From contig ONAK01000025.1 in NCBI GenBank assembly GCA_900315765.1, forward strand, positions 1 to 44,707: a stretch of 44,707 nt of DNA. Reading direction: 5' to 3'. Positions 42,601 through 44,707 of the stretch are shown piece by piece (position 1 is the first letter of the stretch; each line of letters begins with the position of its first letter). The translations under genes were made by a program, and so were the position numbers. The notes beneath the pieces are model-generated. The model was given only the letters and a program-made list of their open reading frames with translations, did not search any database and had not been told where the DNA came from. Origin of the DNA: an uncultured Prevotella sp. GTDB taxonomy: Bacteria; Bacteroidota; Bacteroidia; Bacteroidales; Bacteroidaceae.

Positions 42601-44028
42601 GTCAACGATATATCCTGCAATCCTGTCGGATATCTCGTCCACTTCCTGATAGGTATATTTCTTATCCTTGAAGGCAATAGCTATATTATCGGGTGTTGCC
42701 TTTGCCTGTCGGCGGAACAGCGAAACGATGGTCTGGGTGTCGTCGTAGGGAACATCAGTCTGGTTGAAACTGTCGAGCAGTTCCACCTGTGCCTTTGTGG
42801 CGATACTGATGTCGCGCAGATATTCCTCTTTGAGGAACCCCTCCACTACAGCCTCATAGCTTTCCAGAAACTGACTGATCATCTGTTCGGAATAGACATT
42901 GGTCCTGTACTCTGCATCCACATAACAATGATCGTCTTTAATGGTTGCACTCACGTAGAGTGGCACTTCCAGCGACGTTTGATTTAATTCGAGACTCTCT
43001 GTCAGACAGCCGCCTATATTGACACGATCCAACAACGTGCCATGCCAGGCGAAGAACGAACCTATCTGCAGATGCAGGTCGCTCATCACGTCTATATATG
43101 AATAGGCATTATGTTCCCGCACCCCCCTCATCTGCTCCTCGCCCGACTTCAGGAAATCGAGCACCGTCGTATCGTTGTTGAATTTTACATATACAGGTAC
43201 TGTCTTTACCAACATGGCAACAGTGCGTGCCAGTCGCTTGTCTGTACGACCGCTATACACAGTACTGAACAATGCTTCCTGGTCATTATTGTATTTGGCC
43301 ATCAGATAACCATATACGCTATTAAAGAAAGTGCTTCTGAAAATGCCGTGCGACTTGCAATAGGCATCAATAGCCTCAAGGCTGACACTCATCCTTCGCA
43401 CTGAAGCACCTATTTCCGATTCCGTCTCCTCCAGATCGGGCATGAGTTGGCTGAAGGTATCACTACAGTCGAAGTTCTCAGCATACCACTGTTTGGCTGC
43501 CTCAAAGGCTGGCGTTTGGCGCATCTCTGCCTCCTCGCGCACCACGTCTGCCTGTGTCATTACTTCTGCTTCCAATGTCTTACCACCGTAGGCAGCGTCA
43601 ATATCCTGGAGTATCAACTTCAGGGTCGTGCCGTCGCTGATGATATGGTGAAGATCAATAAAAAGGTAGAAATGCTTTCCGTCATTCAGCAACCGGAAAC
43701 GGAACAGTCGGTCGTTATAGATGTCAAAGGCCTTCACCATCCCCTGTTTTTCAGCTTCGATATCAGCCACATGCTCCACCTCCAGGCTGAACGTCTCACT
43801 GTCGTCGATGGTCTGCACGGGCTCGCCTTGTTCGTTCAGCTCTATGCGCGTAAATAACGTGGGATGTGCAGCCACAACAGACTCTATCGCTACCTTGAGC
43901 CTTGCTTCATCCAGACTTCCATCAAGTGTATAGAGAAAAGTGATGTTATAACAGTATTCGCCCAAGTGCTGAACGCACTCTGCATATATGCCGTACTGGG
44001 TCTTTGATAATGGTGCTGATTGTTTCAT
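36676..44028 (-). CDS. Two-module nonribosomal peptide synthetase with terminal reductase (C-A-T-C-A-T-R)
   Basis: The 2450 residues read, with rough positions: C1 1-430 (DLHHIISDG about 125-133), A1 435-930 (LLYTSGSTGVPKG, NIYGPTEG, YRTGDIVRY, GRKDSQVKIRG), T1 945-1020 (Ser in VGLTSIMA), C2 1040-1460 (VHHLIFDG), A2 1465-1955 (LIYTSGSTG, GYGPSES), T2 1970-2040 (FFELGGTSLMV), and a thioester-reductase R 2080-2450 (LLTGATGYLG; YIHSK). All core residues look present. Predicted output: two residues condensed, perhaps N-acylated because a C domain comes first, released as an aldehyde or alcohol. By eye the pocket residues read D-A-M-F-I-V-I-V-C (A1) and D-A-Q-F-I-G-G-C-Y (A2); substrates are not predicted with confidence. 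No PPTase, thioesterase or transporter is near. Confidence 0.93.
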   Translation of the reverse strand: MKQSAPLSKTQYGIYAECVQHLGEYCYNITFLYTLDGSLDEARLKVAIESVVAAHPTLFTRIELNEQGEPVQTIDDSETFSLEVEHVADIEAEKQGMVKAFDIYNDRLFRFRLLNDGKHFYLFIDLHHIISDGTTLKLILQDIDAAYGGKTLEAEVMTQADVVREEAEMRQTPAFEAAKQWYAENFDCSDTFSQLMPDLEETESEIGASVRRMSVSLEAIDAYCKSHGIFRSTFFNSVYGYLMAKYNNDQEALFSTVYSGRTDKRLARTVAMLVKTVPVYVKFNNDTTVLDFLKSGEEQMRGVREHNAYSYIDVMSDLHLQIGSFFAWHGTLLDRVNIGGCLTESLELNQTSLEVPLYVSATIKDDHCYVDAEYRTNVYSEQMISQFLESYEAVVEGFLKEEYLRDISIATKAQVELLDSFNQTDVPYDDTQTIVSLFRRQAKATPDNIAIAFKDKKYTYQEVDEISDRIAGYIVDRLQLLAKSGDGAGQTVDNSEPVVSILIPRCEWMAIASLGVLKAGCAYQPLDPSYPKERLNFMMQDAHAQMLIADEELRPLADEYQGEVLLTKDIPTLTSSPSHILTSQLNPDRLFILLYTSGSTGVPKGCQLTHANLVCFCHWYQRYYELTPDSRVAAYASYGFDANMMDMYPALTCGATVYIVPEELRLDLIALNEYFEQNQITHSFMTTQVGYQFATSIENHSLKHISVGGEKLASLTPPSNVTLTNIYGPTEGTVCITRFKISKTMKDIPIGAALDNVKLYVVDSAGHRLPVGAAGELWVSGPHVGRGYLNRPEKTAEVFINNPFATPTSQYARVYRTGDIVRYLPDGNILFVGRKDSQVKIRGFRIELKEVETVIREFPGIKDATVQAFEEEGGGKFIAAYIVSNEPIDIEALNSFILEQKPPYMVPAVTMQIDRIPLNQNQKVNKKALPKPEKKASGAEGERNVPMNVLEQEIHSLISQIINTKDFGVTTVLGYVGLTSIMAIKLAIQINKRFGVTLDSKALAKTGSVQSIENEILKAFMSGDATKQETAEVAHADMSSIPLSYAQMGVYVDCMRQPTSTVYNIPAAIRFPKGTDVQLFSKSVETIIKAHPQFHVHFDSEGGDIIQMMDVNQPVVIAQSQLSEAEIEKYMADFVKPFNLRQGPLYRMEIVTTEENVYLLADVHHLIFDGASFDLFIDQLCDLMNGKKIEPETFTYADFVAAQKEAESSQEYAEAHHFFQERLDKIEGATEITADLVNPKEQGLVGTIYTPLNFDKIDSFCRQNNISPAHHLLAATFYALARFTNNEQLCITTISNGRSDLRISNTVGMFVNTLALSAFIEEQSVMDFINETSKNFDETLRHETYPFARIAADYDLSAEIIFAYQMGVLEGHEYKGQPVTMKMFESDTPKFRIAFFIMPDPSGKPCICLQYDNGRYSQELMQSLAQSINNAANAFICNPDAKLKSISLLDEKQTTLLDSFNQTNVPYDDTQTIVSLFRKQVERVPDNIAVVYQDVRLTYQQVDEISNRIAGYIVDRLQLLAKSGDEAGQTVDNGEPVVSILIPRCEWMVLASLGVLKAGCAYQPLDPSYPKERLNFMMQDAHAQMLIADEELRPLVDEYQGEVLFTKDIGNLKDSKVFDGPKPESLFTLIYTSGSTGVPKGCQLEHRNVVAFCHMNIHEMHIEADSHIGAYASFGFDACLQELWSPLIVGATTYIIPEEIRLDLIALNDYFEKNSITHAFMTTQVARSFVNDISNHSLKAFITGGEKLADVNPPSYLLLNGYGPSESICYITAFPVTEKLQNIPIGKAVENMHLYIMDAQGHRLPMGAAGELWVNGPQVGRGYLNRPEKTAESFIETPWGRCYRTGDIVRYLPDGNIQFVGRKDSQVKIRGFRIELKEVEAVIREFPGIKDATIQAFDYENGGKFIAAYIVSNEQIDIKELNDFIGKQKPSYMIPAATMQIDSIPLNQNQKVNKKALPAPVIQAADHNYVEPANDTEKLFCGIFSEVLSMEKIGATDNFFELGGTSLMVTKMIIEADKAGHHVAYGDVFTHATPRLLAQFVTGETPVENTDDEVTNFDYTGINAILQQNNVESFLKGERQQLGHVLLTGATGYLGIHVLRELIDSDAATITCLVRGQDQQTAERRLKNLLFYYFEKSYKELFGTRLFVVNGDVTQDLSTLTSKIDTVFNCAANVKHFSKSSDIEDVNIGGAQRCVEFCLKTGAKLVHISTTSIGEILIIRNNGEEVPKFDERKFWFGQFLDNRYIHSKFLAERFVLDAVAHHGLKGKVMRVGNLAPRSYDGEFQVNFESNSFMGRLKTFYTLNCCPYDSYDELTELSPIDQTAKAVVLLASTPKECTVFQPFNNHTELLGDVLKLMNKVGKDIRFVEAEDFEKALVEAGRDPEKAKILSALMAYQDMTHGQKAVFIERDNRYTCAVLHRLGFLWSDTAWDYVERLLKAIDGLGFFDRKRS
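39218..39537. repeat. Direct repeat in the second A domain (copy A2)
   Basis: About 320 bp nearly identical, with only scattered differences, to 42335-42654 in the first A domain, offset 3117. It encodes the N-terminal subdomain including LKAGCAYQPLDPSYPKERL. Flanking A-domain regions differ far more. Confidence 0.85.
42281..42319. repeat. Octamer repeat tract inside the first A domain
   Basis: Tandem 8-mers of the type GAAGGTGA on the plus strand, ending GAG. It encodes the Ser/Thr/Pro-rich stretch TLTSSPSHILTSQ (about residues 570-583), absent from the second A domain, where the equivalent loop reads NLKDSKVFDG. The unit matches the tract at 31633-31669. Confidence 0.6.
42335..42654. repeat. 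Direct repeat in the first A domain (copy A1)
   Basis: Partner of 39218-39537. Further short near-identical blocks occur around 41455-41535/38380-38455 (RKDSQVKIRGFRIELKEVE) and 42720-42775/39601-39655 (LLDSFNQT). Confidence 0.85.
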
Positions 44029-44068
44029 GTTAGAATAACTGATTTTTACTTATTGTCAAATATGTGTG

Positions 44069-44100
44069 CAAATGTATATAAAATCTTTTAATAGACCAAA
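44069..44100 (-). promoter_or_regulatory. Promoter of the NRPS-signalling operon
   Basis: On the minus strand TTTG (44100-44097), 20 nt, TACATTTG (44076-44069): a full consensus match, start about 35 nt before the NRPS ATG at 44028. Confidence 0.8.
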
Positions 44101-44111
44101 TTTTAATTTGG
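44096..44111. promoter_or_regulatory. Palindrome over the NRPS -33 element (operator candidate)
   Basis: CCAAATT (44096-44102) and AATTTGG (44105-44111) form a perfect 7-bp inverted repeat with a TT spacer that covers the -33 TTTG. A bound regulator here would block or guide RNA polymerase. Confidence 0.45.
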
Positions 44112-44147
44112 AAAAACGCATTATTTGAGAAATCATCTGATGAAGAA

Positions 44148-44194
44148 CCCCCTCCGTTGTCGTGTCGAGCGTTGTTGAGGCGACAAGGAGGGGG
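44148..44194 (-). terminator. Terminator-like hairpin after the amidase gene
   Basis: CCCCCTCCGTTGTCG (44148-44162) pairs with CGACAAGGAGGGGG (44181-44194) with one bulged base; on the minus strand it is followed by TTCTTC. It lies 18 nt after the amidase stop and separates that gene from the NRPS promoter. Confidence 0.6.
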
Positions 44195-44211
44195 CGGGGA
44201 GTTGAGGGACC

Positions 44212-44616
44212 TTAGGGCTGGAGATCAGCGTACTCTCTTGCTACATTTGTGATGCACGGGCAATCCTTCATCGGATCCAGATCATGATGCCCTACAATCA
44301 CCGCTTTAGGATAATCCCTATGTAGCCTCTCAAGCAGCTTTCTCATGGCAACCTTCTGTTCGTATGTACGAGTATCGGCTGGTTGACCACGGGCGTCGAG
44401 TCCGCCCTCATAGCATACTCCTATGGAGTACTTGTTGTGGTTCAAGCAGTGTGCGCCTACCATCCATTCTGGTCTGCCTGGCTCAATCTCTCCGTTACGA
44501 CGGATCACGTAGTGGTAGCCGATGCCGAACTTGTAATGTCGGTCTTTTCGGTGCCACGAGTCAATCTGAGCGGCCGAACTCTGCTGGTCGGGTTTCACTG
44601 CCGAACAGTGAATCAC
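44212..44616 (-). CDS. N-acetylmuramoyl-L-alanine amidase (amidase_2/PGRP type)
   Basis: The enzyme cuts the bond between muramic acid and the peptide stem of peptidoglycan. Zinc-site residues fit the T7-lysozyme pattern: His in IHCSAV, His in GHHDLD and Cys in KDCPC; other family motifs are GYHYVIRRNGEIE, GAHCLNHNKYSIGVCYEGG. The 134 residues begin with GTG at 44616; no ATG lies upstream before an in-frame stop, so the N-terminus is a few residues shorter than usual (KAFDN precedes in frame). No signal peptide is present. Lone copies of this kind are common in Bacteroidales and may derive from phage. Confidence 0.88.
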   Translation of the reverse strand: MIHCSAVKPDQQSSAAQIDSWHRKDRHYKFGIGYHYVIRRNGEIEPGRPEWMVGAHCLNHNKYSIGVCYEGGLDARGQPADTRTYEQKVAMRKLLERLHRDYPKAVIVGHHDLDPMKDCPCITNVAREYADLQP

Positions 44617-44707
44617 GTTATCAAAAGCTTTGGATAATGTGGTTTATCACAAGAATAAGCAAATCAAAAGTAGCTACTTAAGCACTGCTGATAATCAGGT
44701 AGATACA

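Noticed and set aside
38380..42775. CRISPR-like or phage-like repeats in the NRPS region
   Set aside because: The repeats are long, coding and correspond to duplicated synthetase modules; there are no regular spacers.
1..44707. tRNA, rRNA or integrase genes near composition changes
   Set aside because: None were recognised on either strand, so the AT-rich block at the left end is not called an integrated element.

Overview
The window looks like chromosome of a Bacteroidales bacterium, most likely Prevotella or a close relative. Support comes from Bacteroidota-type promoters (TTTG, 19-20 nt, TAnnTTTG) in front of many genes, a Bacteroidota-style fumarate reductase/succinate dehydrogenase operon, a TonB-dependent receptor, and housekeeping proteins whose wording matches Bacteroidales orthologues. 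No rRNA, tRNA, CRISPR array, insertion sequence or prophage block was seen. The genus is inferred by eye, without a database search.

Layout. 1-118: 3' end of a nucleoside kinase gene. 143-6037 (minus): polA, a DEDDh exonuclease-BRCT protein, a BRCT protein with a clamp-binding-like motif, and a RhuM-family protein, apparently one transcript. polA is broken near 4820, has an internally duplicated thumb region, and changes base composition at about 4740. 6125-7099: polyprenyl diphosphate synthase. 7144-9441 (minus): dtd, two small membrane proteins, a MazG-like hydrolase and a His-rich DeoC, tightly coupled. 9442-9825: gene-free, with a near-perfect 24-bp inverted repeat and hairpins. 9826-14517 (minus): rhodanese, mnmG, apt and uvrC, with a parS site between mnmG and apt. 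14605-15707 (minus): ECF sigma factor and a four-helix membrane protein. 15933-19386: frdCAB, in which FrdC lacks its first helix. 19566-20204: cytidylate-kinase-like protein. 20207-20575 (minus): remnant of a sodium:alanine symporter gene.

20666-25560: Cys/His-rich exported protein, ZnuD-like TonB receptor, sugar-isomerase-fold protein and THUMP-like methyltransferase, read as a metal-uptake operon. 25631-30404: acetyltransferase-like protein, topoisomerase IV subunit B and S41 protease. 30406-34142 (minus): lemA, ruvB, coaD, ybeY, an FMN-binding lipoprotein-like/exported protein and a HAD phosphatase. 34235-44028 (minus): a two-module NRPS (C-A-T-C-A-T-R, 2450 aa), coupled through an ATGA overlap to a membrane sensor protein carrying both a SpoIIE phosphatase and an RsbW-like kinase domain, then a STAS antagonist. 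44212-44616 (minus): N-acetylmuramoyl-alanine amidase.

The most notable element is the NRPS operon. A reductively released (aldehyde or alcohol) dipeptide pathway appears to be co-expressed with a complete partner-switching signalling set and has a palindrome over its promoter. Also notable are the odd polA operon, and three otherwise conserved genes (polA, frdC, the agcS-type symporter) that each lack internal segments. That last pattern means either recent decay or errors in the assembly and should be settled first.
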